Shown here: in pieces, positions 41,914 to 50,417 of the stretch
How the letters are laid out: every line of letters starts with the position of its first letter
How positions within the stretch are numbered: position 1 is the stretch's first letter
Source: RGIG5579 sp045597125
GTDB taxonomy: Bacteria; Bacillota; Clostridia; Oscillospirales; SIG627
Length of the DNA: 64,000 nt
Direction of reading: 5' to 3'
NCBI GenBank assembly: GCA_045597125.1
Contig: JAZODR010000004.1
Location: 38,364-102,363 of the forward strand
Made by a program: the position numbers and the translations under genes
The notes under the pieces: generated by a model
What the model was told of the DNA's origin: nothing
The model's input: the letters and a program-made list of their open reading frames with translations, nothing else
Databases searched by the model: none

Positions 41914-42939
41914 ATGAATTTTATTCGCAAACTTCCCATTCCTCAGGATATTAAGACGCAATTTCCTTTGAAGCCTGAGTGGGTGAAGAAAAGAGAAGAA
42001 AAGGTGGAAGAGCTTCGTCGAATTTTTCGAGGAGAAAGCGACAAGTTCGTTTTGATTATCGGGCCTTGCTCTGCTGATCATACAGATTCGGTTTTAACTT
42101 ATTTAGAAAAACTTGCTGTGGTGGATGAGCAGGTTCGCGACAAGATTCTTATCATTCCGCGTATATATACCAACAAGCCACGTACTACGGGAGAGGGATA
42201 TAAGGGAATGCTTCATCAGCCCGATCCCAATTCCCGTCCCGATATGCTTCGCGGTATTGTTGCCATTCGCGAATTGCACCGCACCGCACTTTCCGATTAC
42301 GGCTTTACGTGCGCCGATGAGATGCTTTATCCTGAAAATCACAGATATCTGTCTGATCTTCTGGCATATGTAGCCATTGGTGCCAGAAGCGTGGAAAATC
42401 AGCAACACCGGCTGACTGCCAGTGGTATGGAGGTTCCCGTAGGAATGAAAAATCCTACCGGCGGCGATTTGCACGTGATGATGAATTCCATTCATGCGGC
42501 ACAATGCGCTCATACTTTTTTGTATCGTGGTTGGGAGGTGCAGAGTGACGGAAATCCTTACACTCATGCCATTATGCGGGGTTATATAGATTACACGGGC
42601 AAGTGCGTATCCAATTATCATTATGAGAATTTGGTGGAGTTGATCGAGTTTTACGGAGAATCCAAACTTCAAAATCCTGCAGTAATCATTGATACCAATC
42701 ATGCCAATTCCGGAAAAAAATATCTGGAGCAAATTCGTATTGCCAAGGATGTAGTTTACAGTCGTAATCATAACGGAGATATCCGCAGTTTGGTGAAAGG
42801 GTTGATGATCGAAAGCTATCTGGAGGACGGTGCTCAGAAGGTTGGAGAAAATATATTTGGCAAATCCATCACCGATCCTTGTCTTGGCTGGGAAAAATCA
42901 AAGGAATTGATTTTTAAGATTGCCGATACCCTTGAATAA
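41914..42939 (+). CDS. aroF: DAHP synthase, class I (AroF/G/H type)
   Basis: 341 residues. The class I alpha pattern is clear: IIGPCSADHTDSVLTYLEKL, RIYTNKPRTTGEGYKGMLHQ, GARSVENQQHRLTASGMEVP, VGMKNPTGGDLHVMMNSI and DTNHANSGKKYLEQI. It condenses PEP with erythrose-4-phosphate, the committed first step, yet is the last biosynthetic gene of the operon. The ATG follows the tyrA stop without a gap, with AAGGAG upstream. Which amino acid inhibits it cannot be read from sequence. Confidence 0.95.
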   Translation: MNFIRKLPIPQDIKTQFPLKPEWVKKREEKVEELRRIFRGESDKFVLIIGPCSADHTDSVLTYLEKLAVVDEQVRDKILIIPRIYTNKPRTTGEGYKGMLHQPDPNSRPDMLRGIVAIRELHRTALSDYGFTCADEMLYPENHRYLSDLLAYVAIGARSVENQQHRLTASGMEVPVGMKNPTGGDLHVMMNSIHAAQCAHTFLYRGWEVQSDGNPYTHAIMRGYIDYTGKCVSNYHYENLVELIEFYGESKLQNPAVIIDTNHANSGKKYLEQIRIAKDVVYSRNHNGDIRSLVKGLMIESYLEDGAQKVGENIFGKSITDPCLGWEKSKELIFKIADTLE

Positions 42940-42977
42940 ATGGGATATATGATTGAATTGAAAGAGGACCGTTTATA

Positions 42978-43964
42978 ATGGAGTTGTTTTTATCCACAAT
43001 GTCCCAGATGGCATATCTTTTTTCTTTTATTGCTCTGGGGTTTATTTTGACTAAGGTTGGCGCTTTACCGAGGGATTCCGCAAAGGTGGTCTCCAAACTG
43101 GAGAACAATCTTTTGCTCCCCGCAATGGTGATGAATACTTTTACTCGGCATTTTACCGTCGAAACTTTGGCTACCGCGGGAAAGTCTTTGCTTTATAGCG
43201 CGGTAGTGCTTTTGATTGCCATTGGCATTTCTTTGATTTTGACTCGGTTTTTGACTTGTGATGGGTATTTGCGCAAGATATATACTTTTGGTCTTTCTTT
43301 TTCTAATTTTGGATTTATGGGCTATGCGGTGGTAAATGCCTTGTTCCCCGAGATTTACTTTGAGTATGTACTGTTTACTTTGCCTCTTTGGATGGGGATT
43401 TACGTTTGGGGAACTCCCGTGCTTCTCATTGCCGATGGAAATCAAAAGGGGATAAGGGCCGGACTGAAAAACTTTATTAATCCTATGTTTATCTGTATGA
43501 TTATCGGTATGATTTTCGGCTTGACGGGTGTGATGGGCTCTATGGATGCCACGGGAGAAAGTTTCGTGGCGCATAGTGCGGTGAAATGGTTTATGGACGT
43601 GATTGCCGCTGCCGAAAAATGTATGTCTCCCCTTGCAATGCTGCTTACAGGCATTACGCTTGCCTTTATTGACCTGAAAAAGACCTTTACCTGTGCAAGT
43701 ATTTATGTGGTGTCTGCTATTCGTCTTTTGGTGTTTCCCGTTTTGTTTATGATTGTTGCAAAGCTATTCGGATTTGATAATGGGACTTTGTTTCTTTGCG
43801 CTCTTTGTACCCTTGCAATGCCGCTGGGACTGAGTACCATTGTAGTTCCTGCCGCTTATGGAAAAGATACTTCTCAGGCGGCGGGTATGGCTTTAATTTC
43901 TCATGCATTGTCTTGCATTACGATTCCTGTTATTTTCTCATTAATAGTAAAAAGTGTGCCTTGA
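42978..43964 (+). CDS. AEC-family (auxin-efflux-carrier-like) transporter
   Basis: 328 residues, about ten hydrophobic segments in the inverted-repeat layout of AEC/BASS-type carriers. Typical segments are FIALGFILTKVGALP near the start, FSNFGFMGYAVVNALFP in the middle and ALCTLAMPLGLSTIVVPAAYG with SQAAGMALISHALSCITIP near the end. Bacterial AEC members move organic acids such as malate or malonate. It starts 38 nt after aroF behind AAAGAGGA with no clear promoter, so it may be read with the aromatic operon, and export of a pathway acid is possible (inference). Confidence 0.88.
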   Translation: MELFLSTMSQMAYLFSFIALGFILTKVGALPRDSAKVVSKLENNLLLPAMVMNTFTRHFTVETLATAGKSLLYSAVVLLIAIGISLILTRFLTCDGYLRKIYTFGLSFSNFGFMGYAVVNALFPEIYFEYVLFTLPLWMGIYVWGTPVLLIADGNQKGIRAGLKNFINPMFICMIIGMIFGLTGVMGSMDATGESFVAHSAVKWFMDVIAAAEKCMSPLAMLLTGITLAFIDLKKTFTCASIYVVSAIRLLVFPVLFMIVAKLFGFDNGTLFLCALCTLAMPLGLSTIVVPAAYGKDTSQAAGMALISHALSCITIPVIFSLIVKSVP

Positions 43965-43989
43965 CAAGATAGGAATTTGACTGTATAAT
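43961..43989 (+). promoter_or_regulatory. Promoter of the giant surface-protein gene
   Basis: TTGACA (43961-43966, overlapping the AEC gene's last codon), 17-nt spacer, TATAAT (43984-43989). Confidence 0.8.
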
Positions 43990-44050
43990 ACATCTAATAA
44001 AATTTGATATATTACTTATAAAAAAAAATAATTGTTGCGAGGAGAAAAAG

Positions 44051-47000
44051 ATGAAGCATACTAGATTTTTGTTGTATTTGGCTGTAATGATTCTACTTGT
44101 TTCTTGTACAGTAGGAATCTTTGCGGTGGGTGCTAAAGCGGAAGAAGCTACGGTGTATTATACCGTGGGTGATGTACAAATGGAAGGCGCAGAACATTTT
44201 GAAGACTTTGTTCCCGCTTTTGACGCTGCTGAGGCCAAGAATCATCAATGGGCAGCCAACGATGTTTTGGAGATTCGCTTTAAAGGCGATTTTTCCGGCG
44301 GTCAGCAGAACGGTTTGCTGTTTGGGCAGACTACCATCTGGCGAGAGGATGGGACCAAGCTTCCTATCATTATTCGCGGTGTGGATACGAAAAAACCCCG
44401 TGATGCTTATATCTATTTGGATGCTGTAGGCGGTTGGTATGCTTGTGCTAACGACTATACCTTTATCAATATGACTTTGCCTGTTGGCAATCAGCTGACG
44501 GAATTTTATGCCGGATCCGGTAATGTTCGATTTGAAAACGTGAATTTCAAGGAGGACGATACTATCATCAGTAATGCAGAGGAACAGAAAATGCTGCATG
44601 ATGTGATTCGCGCTGTTGCTCACGAGGTATCCACTCGAAATAATACCGATTTGGTTCCTGCCGGTGATGCTTGGATGGATCTGATTCAAAACAATTCTGA
44701 TATCGGCAATTCTCTCTGGAGGACGGAAAAGAAAAACAGACCCCAGGGCGACTATCTTCATGACGGTGATATTGGCGGTGGACAGTATTTGAATGCTTGT
44801 GTGTGGTATGAGGTTTTAACGAAAAAGAGCTGTGTTGGCAATACTTGGAGGCCAACGGAAGAGATTTGCGGTTACACACTGGAAGAAAGTATGGTTGAGG
44901 AATTGCAAAAAGCGGCGCACAAGGCAGTTTCTCAGCATTATGGTAATGATTATTATTCCGATTCTTATTCTGTTGATACCATTAAAGACAATGAGGTTAA
45001 TATTCTCGTTATTGGTTCTTCCACAGGTTACTATTTCGTAGATGAAATTTCTCAGATGCTTAATGCTCAGGGGTTCACTGCGCGTGTGGGTATGGCGTAT
45101 TACTCAGGCGTGAAAATTTCTACTCAGTGGAGTTGGGCGGTCAATCAAACGGGCAACTATGCTTTCCGATTGTATGAGAAAAATTCTGTTACGGCAAATG
45201 TGAATACTGCAACAGGCGCAATGTTTACCGGTGTCGGTTTTGATAAATTTATTGAATTGTATGATTGGGATGCCATTGGTATTTACGAAACAAGCACTTC
45301 TTATCCCGCGAATTTTTACGCTGAATCTTATGAGAATTCTTACAACGCTTGCTTGCGCACCTGCACCTCTGCAGACAATTTATATGCTTTTTACAAGCAA
45401 ACCAATCCTGATTCCCGTTATCTTTGGTATCAGGCAACCATTAAGCCGGTTGGATATCCCGGCTCGGATACGTCTTTGTCTGCAAGTTCCGGTCGTTTTT
45501 ATGGTGATAACTGTACACAGGCGGCATTTTCCGGTTGGCCTGAATTGAAGGATGGGGAGAAGGTGCAAACTTCTCTGACTTTTGGTGAGGGTGTTTCTTA
45601 TACCGGTAGTGCCGTAACACATTATGTTGCTGCTGTCGGCTATATGACTGATTATGAGGGTGCTGCGCTAACTGATGCGACCGCTGCGCAGGTTACTTAT
45701 CAAGCAGCTGCGGAAGGTTACACGGATGTTGCCGATATTCGCCCTGTTGATGTGGAGGCATCTATTGTTCTTGACGGAGGAACGCTTTATAATGTTTCCG
45801 CACATTTGGGGCATGCGCCCTCTACTGCCAAGGTAAAAATGTATAGCGGTACCGTGTCGTCGAGTATTGATGGCGATAATCGTTCTTCTTCTACAGTAGA
45901 TTATTATTATGGTGATACGGAAATATCCGTTTTGGGTGGTGAAGTAGGTTCTTGTATTTACGGTACTTACTCGTCACACATGAAGGGAGATTTGGTCATT
46001 GAAATCGGCGGTGACGCTGTGATAAATTCTAGCGTTCGCGGTAGTTTTAAAACAGGTAAAATTGACGGCGATATGCGCATGACGGTTAGTGGAAATGCCC
46101 TTATCAGAGGAAATAATGATAATAAACATGCTTTCTATGGCGGCGGTGATGCTACGGGCAGGATTATTAATACCATCTCCGGCGGTAGATTGATAGGAAC
46201 TTATTTTGGTATTCGTTATGGCGGATCGGGTAAGACTGTAGAAAATAATTTTACCGGCGGTACGCTGGAGGGAGATTTCTACGGTGGACATTATGAAACC
46301 ACTTCTCTTGGAATGATTATCAACCGTTTTGAGGGTGGAGTCATAACCGGTAATACTTATGCGGGAAGTTACAATGAAAATGGTAAAATTACCGGTGCGA
46401 AAACTGTGGTTGGCGGCAAAGAGGTTACGGCTTCTATTGTCAACTACATATCCGGTTCTACTTTCGGAAGCGTAACTACGGTAGATGGAACCACAACTCG
46501 TACGGGTGACTTTTACGGTTCCGGTATTAAGGGAACCGCAGGGGACATTTATCATATTATTACTGATGCTACTTTTAATAATAATTTCTACGGTGGAAAT
46601 AACGGAACCTTAGGTAAGATTTACACAACTGTTCAATCTGCAACGGTTGGAGCAGGTTTTCATGGCGGTGCCTATGCAGGGTCTTGCACCGGTGTTGATC
46701 TTGAGATATTTGATATTGATGTCACGGGTAGTCTTTGTGGCGGCGGTCAATCAAATTCTCGTATTACCGGTAAGATTACCAGCGTTATTCATGATGCAAA
46801 TGTTGCTACTTACGTTATGTTTGCGGGATTGGGAAATGTTGTGGCGCCTGAAAATTTTTTGGAAGAGTATGTTGTTGAGAGTACGATTTACAACGGTACT
46901 TACAAAGGTGTTTGGGGTGGCGGTGGTAACCCAAGCAATTCTTTGACGGGAAATATTAAGACGACCATTTATGATGGAACTTTTGATTTGTACAAAGCCA

Positions 47001-48397
47001 CGGATTCCAAGAGACTTAGTGCTTTTAATGCGGCAACCCGCGGAGCGAAGCATCTTTCCGGAAAGGCAGAAGCCTTTATCTACGGCGGTACATTTAGCGG
47101 CGAGGTGACTGCCGGCTCCTATCCTAACAGCAGTGCATCCAATCATAGCCATAATGATCCTAATGCAACGGCAAAAATTACAATCAACGGCGGAACATTT
47201 AATAGGCCAATTCTTGCCAATTCTAAATGGGGTGCTTGCAAGCTGGGAACTGTTGTTCTCAATCCCAGTAAGGGTGATATTGTAATTAATTCCAAGATGA
47301 CTATACGCACGGATACTGTAGGTGCGCAAGAATATGAAATCATCGGAGATAAGCATAAAATCGTTTTGGGAGCAGATGCCAAAATTGAAGCTACAAGCGC
47401 TAGCGGTGATATAAAAATTCAGCAGAAGGATTCTTGGAAGAAGCAGTCTTACGTGATTTTGCCTGCGGGCAATACGGCAAATGTAACTGTTTCAAATGCC
47501 GACGCAGCTAAGGGCACTTTCTCTGTTGATAAGATTGGAACTTCTGTGGTAACGGTTAAGGGCGGTGTTCAACTTTCTGCTGCTACGATGATTCTCACTG
47601 ATAGAATTGCGGTTCGTGCTCTCTTTGATAAGGCAAGTATTGATGAAAGCGAAGATTTCACCTTCTCCTTTGTAATGAATAGTCAGACCCTTGCAAGCGG
47701 TTCTAAGGGAGACCTTGAACTTTGGGGCGATGAGTATTATTCTATTGTACTTGACAAGATTGGTGCGAGTGACTTTCTTAAGACTGTTTCTTTCACGGGA
47801 AGCGGTGATGTTTGGGGAACGGAATTTTCCGTCAAGAGTCTTGCGGCGAATGCGGAAGATGCTTGGAAAGGAAATGATGTGTATGTGCAGCTTGCCAAAG
47901 CAATACAGAATTTTGCTACTGTTGCAGCATATCCTACAGCATCCTTGCCTCATCCTGAATTGAAGGTGGATTCCAGCAAGTATGAAGATTTCGAAGCAAT
48001 TGTTGAATGTGAAAACGGAACTAATTTCAAGGTGAGCGGTAAGGGCCTTGTTATGAGCAATGCGGTAGGCATCCGCATCTATGGTTCTTCTGATACGCTT
48101 GTTACTGCAAATGACTTTATCATTACTGTAAACGGTAGTGACGTAACGGAGAAAGCGATTGTTTCGGCAGGTCAGAATGAAAACGAGTATGCCATTGACT
48201 TGTATGTTCATGTAAAAAGTATGGATACTCCTTTGAATATTGTGATTACGGAAAAGTCCACAAATAAGGTTTGTTTGAATTTGACGGACCGTGTAGATGC
48301 CATTGCGGCTTCTTATCCTGAGACGCACGATAATTACATGACGGCTCAGCAACTTTTGGTATATATTCAGGCTGCGCTTGCATACGCTGAGGTATAA
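44051..48397 (+). CDS. Giant exported protein with permuted SGNH/DUF4886-like hydrolase and beta-helix-like repeats
   Basis: 1448 residues. Signal peptide 1-30 (cleavage near AKA). Residues about 30-175 are beta-rich. At about 185-310 lies sequence like the C-terminal half of DUF4886/SGNH hydrolases, including the Asp-x-x-His motif DYLHDGDIGGGQYLN (234-248). At 317-500 lies sequence like the N-terminal half, with the nucleophile-type strand NILVIGSST (317-325) and WDAIGIYETST. Residues about 570-1063 hold a long run of glycine-rich 'FYGG..G' / 'SGG.L.G' strands like a right-handed beta-helix. The last ~380 residues are unassigned; no LPxTG or S-layer anchor is seen, so it is probably secreted. 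It has its own promoter and terminator; GAGGAG precedes ATG 44051. Confidence 0.78.
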   Translation: MKHTRFLLYLAVMILLVSCTVGIFAVGAKAEEATVYYTVGDVQMEGAEHFEDFVPAFDAAEAKNHQWAANDVLEIRFKGDFSGGQQNGLLFGQTTIWREDGTKLPIIIRGVDTKKPRDAYIYLDAVGGWYACANDYTFINMTLPVGNQLTEFYAGSGNVRFENVNFKEDDTIISNAEEQKMLHDVIRAVAHEVSTRNNTDLVPAGDAWMDLIQNNSDIGNSLWRTEKKNRPQGDYLHDGDIGGGQYLNACVWYEVLTKKSCVGNTWRPTEEICGYTLEESMVEELQKAAHKAVSQHYGNDYYSDSYSVDTIKDNEVNILVIGSSTGYYFVDEISQMLNAQGFTARVGMAYYSGVKISTQWSWAVNQTGNYAFRLYEKNSVTANVNTATGAMFTGVGFDKFIELYDWDAIGIYETSTSYPANFYAESYENSYNACLRTCTSADNLYAFYKQTNPDSRYLWYQATIKPVGYPGSDTSLSASSGRFYGDNCTQAAFSGWPELKDGEKVQTSLTFGEGVSYTGSAVTHYVAAVGYMTDYEGAALTDATAAQVTYQAAAEGYTDVADIRPVDVEASIVLDGGTLYNVSAHLGHAPSTAKVKMYSGTVSSSIDGDNRSSSTVDYYYGDTEISVLGGEVGSCIYGTYSSHMKGDLVIEIGGDAVINSSVRGSFKTGKIDGDMRMTVSGNALIRGNNDNKHAFYGGGDATGRIINTISGGRLIGTYFGIRYGGSGKTVENNFTGGTLEGDFYGGHYETTSLGMIINRFEGGVITGNTYAGSYNENGKITGAKTVVGGKEVTASIVNYISGSTFGSVTTVDGTTTRTGDFYGSGIKGTAGDIYHIITDATFNNNFYGGNNGTLGKIYTTVQSATVGAGFHGGAYAGSCTGVDLEIFDIDVTGSLCGGGQSNSRITGKITSVIHDANVATYVMFAGLGNVVAPENFLEEYVVESTIYNGTYKGVWGGGGNPSNSLTGNIKTTIYDGTFDLYKATDSKRLSAFNAATRGAKHLSGKAEAFIYGGTFSGEVTAGSYPNSSASNHSHNDPNATAKITINGGTFNRPILANSKWGACKLGTVVLNPSKGDIVINSKMTIRTDTVGAQEYEIIGDKHKIVLGADAKIEATSASGDIKIQQKDSWKKQSYVILPAGNTANVTVSNADAAKGTFSVDKIGTSVVTVKGGVQLSAATMILTDRIAVRALFDKASIDESEDFTFSFVMNSQTLASGSKGDLELWGDEYYSIVLDKIGASDFLKTVSFTGSGDVWGTEFSVKSLAANAEDAWKGNDVYVQLAKAIQNFATVAAYPTASLPHPELKVDSSKYEDFEAIVECENGTNFKVSGKGLVMSNAVGIRIYGSSDTLVTANDFIITVNGSDVTEKAIVSAGQNENEYAIDLYVHVKSMDTPLNIVITEKSTNKVCLNLTDRVDAIAASYPETHDNYMTAQQLLVYIQAALAYAEV

Positions 48398-48399
48398 TT

Positions 48400-48437
48400 G
48401 AAAAGAACCAAGGGAATTTTTCCTTGGTTCTTTTTTT
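48400..48437 (+). terminator. Terminator after the giant surface-protein gene
   Basis: AAAAGAACCAAGGGA pairs with TCCTTGGTTCTTTTT around a short A/T loop, followed by a T-run. Confidence 0.88.
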
Positions 48438-48449
48438 GCTGCAAACAGA

Positions 48450-48478
48450 TTGTTTTTCTTCTTTGTGTGTAGTATAAT
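48450..48478 (+). promoter_or_regulatory. Promoter of rnhA-mnmA
   Basis: TTGTTT (48450-48455), 17-nt spacer, TATAAT (48473-48478). Confidence 0.65.
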
Positions 48479-48505
48479 AGGAATACAAATGTATGAGGAG
48501 TAAAA

Positions 48506-48940
48506 ATGAAGGCGGTTAAAATTTATACCGATGGGGCTTGTTCCGGAAATCCGGGGCCCGGTGGTTTTTGTGCAATTTTAGTTTATGCGGGGAATGAAAA
48601 GGTTATTTCCGGCGGTGAAGAAGTGACTACAAATAATCGAATGGAACTTTTAGCGGTGATTTCTGCTTTGGAGGCGCTCAAAGAAGCTTGTCAGGTCGAG
48701 GTAGTCAGTGACTCAAAATATGTTGTAGATGCCATTGAGAAGGGATGGCTTTCCTCTTGGCAGTCCCAGGGATGGCGAAAATCTGATAAGAAGCCCGTTT
48801 TGAACGTAGAATTGTGGCAAAGACTCGTGCCCCAATTGCAGCGGCATAAGGTGAATTTTACCTGGATTCGCGGCCATGCGGGGCATCCGTATAACGAGCG
48901 ATGCGATGCGGTAGCGGTCAGTGAATCGCAGAAATTTTAA
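48506..48940 (+). CDS. rnhA: Ribonuclease HI
   Basis: 144 residues. The four catalytic acids are visible: Asp in KIYTDGACSGNPGPGGF, Glu in NNRMELLAV, Asp in VSDSKYVVDAI and Asp in NERCDAVA; the His-bearing GHAGHPYN loop and the basic helix (SQGWRKSDKKP) are present. It degrades RNA in RNA-DNA hybrids. TGAGGAG precedes the start. mnmA begins 4 nt after its stop. Confidence 0.96.
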   Translation: MKAVKIYTDGACSGNPGPGGFCAILVYAGNEKVISGGEEVTTNNRMELLAVISALEALKEACQVEVVSDSKYVVDAIEKGWLSSWQSQGWRKSDKKPVLNVELWQRLVPQLQRHKVNFTWIRGHAGHPYNERCDAVAVSESQKF

Positions 48941-48944
48941 GGCT

Positions 48945-49961
48945 ATGGAAAAAGTATTGGTAGGACTTTCCGGCGGTGTGGATAGCACCGCGGTTGCCTT
49001 GCTTTTGCAGGAGCAGGGATATCGGGTTTACGGTGTGTATCTTTCTTTTTGCCAAGGAGAAGGAGAAGCGCGTGCCCGCTATGTTGCTGAGAAATTGGGA
49101 ATCCCTTTTACCGTGGCAAGGCGGGAACGAAGGTTTGCAAATCGGATAATCAGACCCTTTGCTTGTACTTATGAGAAGGGTTTGACTCCCAATCCTTGCG
49201 TGGAGTGCAATCGTTATATGAAATTTGCCTGTCTTTTGGAGGAGGCGGATCGGCTTGGTATCGAGAAGGTGGCAACGGGTCATTACGCATCGGTGCGCCG
49301 TCGGGAGGACGGAAGAATGGAGCTTTGCCGTGGAAGGGATCGGAATAAGGACCAAAGTTATTTTCTTTGGAAATTGACCCAAAAGCAGCTTTCGCGTATT
49401 TTGTTCCCCTTGGCAGAAGCGGAAAAGGGGGATGTTAAAGAGAGAGCAAAAGCATATGTATCTCCCGAAGAAAAGGAAAGCATGGAGATCTGTTTTATTC
49501 CCGATGGAGATACGGGCGCATTTTTGGAAAGGGCGTTGCGCAGTGAGCCGGGGAATTTTGTAGATGCAGAAGGTCGTGTTTTGGGACAGCATAAGGGTCT
49601 GGCGCATTACACGGTAGGGCAAAGAAGGGGACTCGGTATCGCTATGGGCGAACGCTATTTTGTTCTGGAGCTCAGACCCGAGAAAAATCAGGTGGTGCTT
49701 GGAAAAGAGTCGGAGCTTTTCGTGAAGCAGGTGCATGTCAAGGATTTGAAATTTGTATCATGCCGCAAAAGCCAGGTGCCGAGAGAAGGTCTTGGTTTCC
49801 GGGGGCGAAATCGGGGAGAGCCTATTTTATGCCGCGTGAATTTTGAGAAAAACGGAGCAACGGTGTTGTTTGATGCGCCTGTGCGTCAGTTTGCCCCGGG
49901 ACAGTCTGCTTGCTTCTATTTTGGAGATAAATTGTTGTTTGGTGGCGAAATTTGTCCATAA
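48945..49961 (+). CDS. mnmA: tRNA-specific 2-thiouridylase
   Basis: 338 residues, near the short end for MnmA. The PP-loop VGLSGGVDSTAVALLLQ, catalytic Cys in NPCVECNRYMKF, second catalytic Cys in MEICFIPDGD, tRNA/product motifs TGHYASV, DQSYFLWKLTQ and HYTVGQRRGLGI, and the C-terminal beta-barrel are all present. It thiolates U34 of tRNA Lys, Glu and Gln. ATG 48945 starts directly at the conserved MEKVLVGLSGG; the in-frame GTG at 48921 lies inside rnhA. Confidence 0.94.
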   Translation: MEKVLVGLSGGVDSTAVALLLQEQGYRVYGVYLSFCQGEGEARARYVAEKLGIPFTVARRERRFANRIIRPFACTYEKGLTPNPCVECNRYMKFACLLEEADRLGIEKVATGHYASVRRREDGRMELCRGRDRNKDQSYFLWKLTQKQLSRILFPLAEAEKGDVKERAKAYVSPEEKESMEICFIPDGDTGAFLERALRSEPGNFVDAEGRVLGQHKGLAHYTVGQRRGLGIAMGERYFVLELRPEKNQVVLGKESELFVKQVHVKDLKFVSCRKSQVPREGLGFRGRNRGEPILCRVNFEKNGATVLFDAPVRQFAPGQSACFYFGDKLLFGGEICP

Positions 49962-50010
49962 TTGCGAAAAATAGATATGTGCAAAATAGAGAATTTTGTC
50001 TTTTTAATTT

Positions 50011-50055
50011 GGCGAAATCTCACAATAAAAAATGTGAGATTTTGCCTCTTTTTTC
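50011..50055 (+). terminator. Terminator after rnhA-mnmA
   Basis: GGCGAAATCTCACA pairs with TGTGAGATTTTGCC (one G-T pair) around an 8-nt A-rich loop, followed by TCTTTTTTCG. Confidence 0.85.
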
Positions 50056-50351
50056 GTTTTCGGAAAATGACGAAAAAAGGGGAAAAAAAGGGGAAAATGT
50101 AAATTATAAACAAAATGTGAGAAAAAATATACTATGCAAAAATATAACATAAAAAACTTGACAACCGAAAAAATCCTAGTAAAATCAAGGGAAAAAATAT
50201 GTTTTGAAAGTGTAAATATATTTTTTCGATATTTTTTGTGCAATTTTGAAAATCAAATAATTCACTAAGCCGCCGCAAAAAGCGCAAAAAGCAGCTTTTT
50301 TTGCTTGCAAAAATGTGCGGAATCCTTTGATTTTACTAGCTTTATGGCTTC
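50056..50351. other. A/T-rich intergenic region upstream of the carbohydrate operon
   Basis: No gene is supportable here. It holds a possible second promoter (TTGACA 50158-50163, TAAAAT 50180-50185, 16-nt spacer). It also holds a purine-rich GCCGCCGCAAAAAGCGC stretch and a weak AAAGCAG..TTTGCTT dyad around 50285-50310 that could be an operator or upstream leader structure. Short open frames in this segment lack ribosome sites and recognisable composition. Confidence 0.5.
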
Positions 50352-50380
50352 TTGACAAAGAAAAATCGTTATGTTATGAT
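50352..50380 (+). promoter_or_regulatory. Main promoter of the carbohydrate ABC operon
   Basis: TTGACA (50352-50357), 17-nt spacer, TATGAT (50375-50380), 37 nt before the start codon. Confidence 0.8.
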
Positions 50381-50417
50381 TACGCTACATACACATGACT
50401 AATAGGAGGAATTTTGT

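Noticed and set aside
48921..48944. GTG start for mnmA at 48921
   Set aside because: It lies within rnhA, has no ribosome site and adds residues before the conserved MEKVLVGLSGG start.
49962..50243. Small open frames of 65-80 codons in the A/T-rich gap after mnmA
   Set aside because: They overlap a clear terminator, lack ribosome sites and have intergenic composition.
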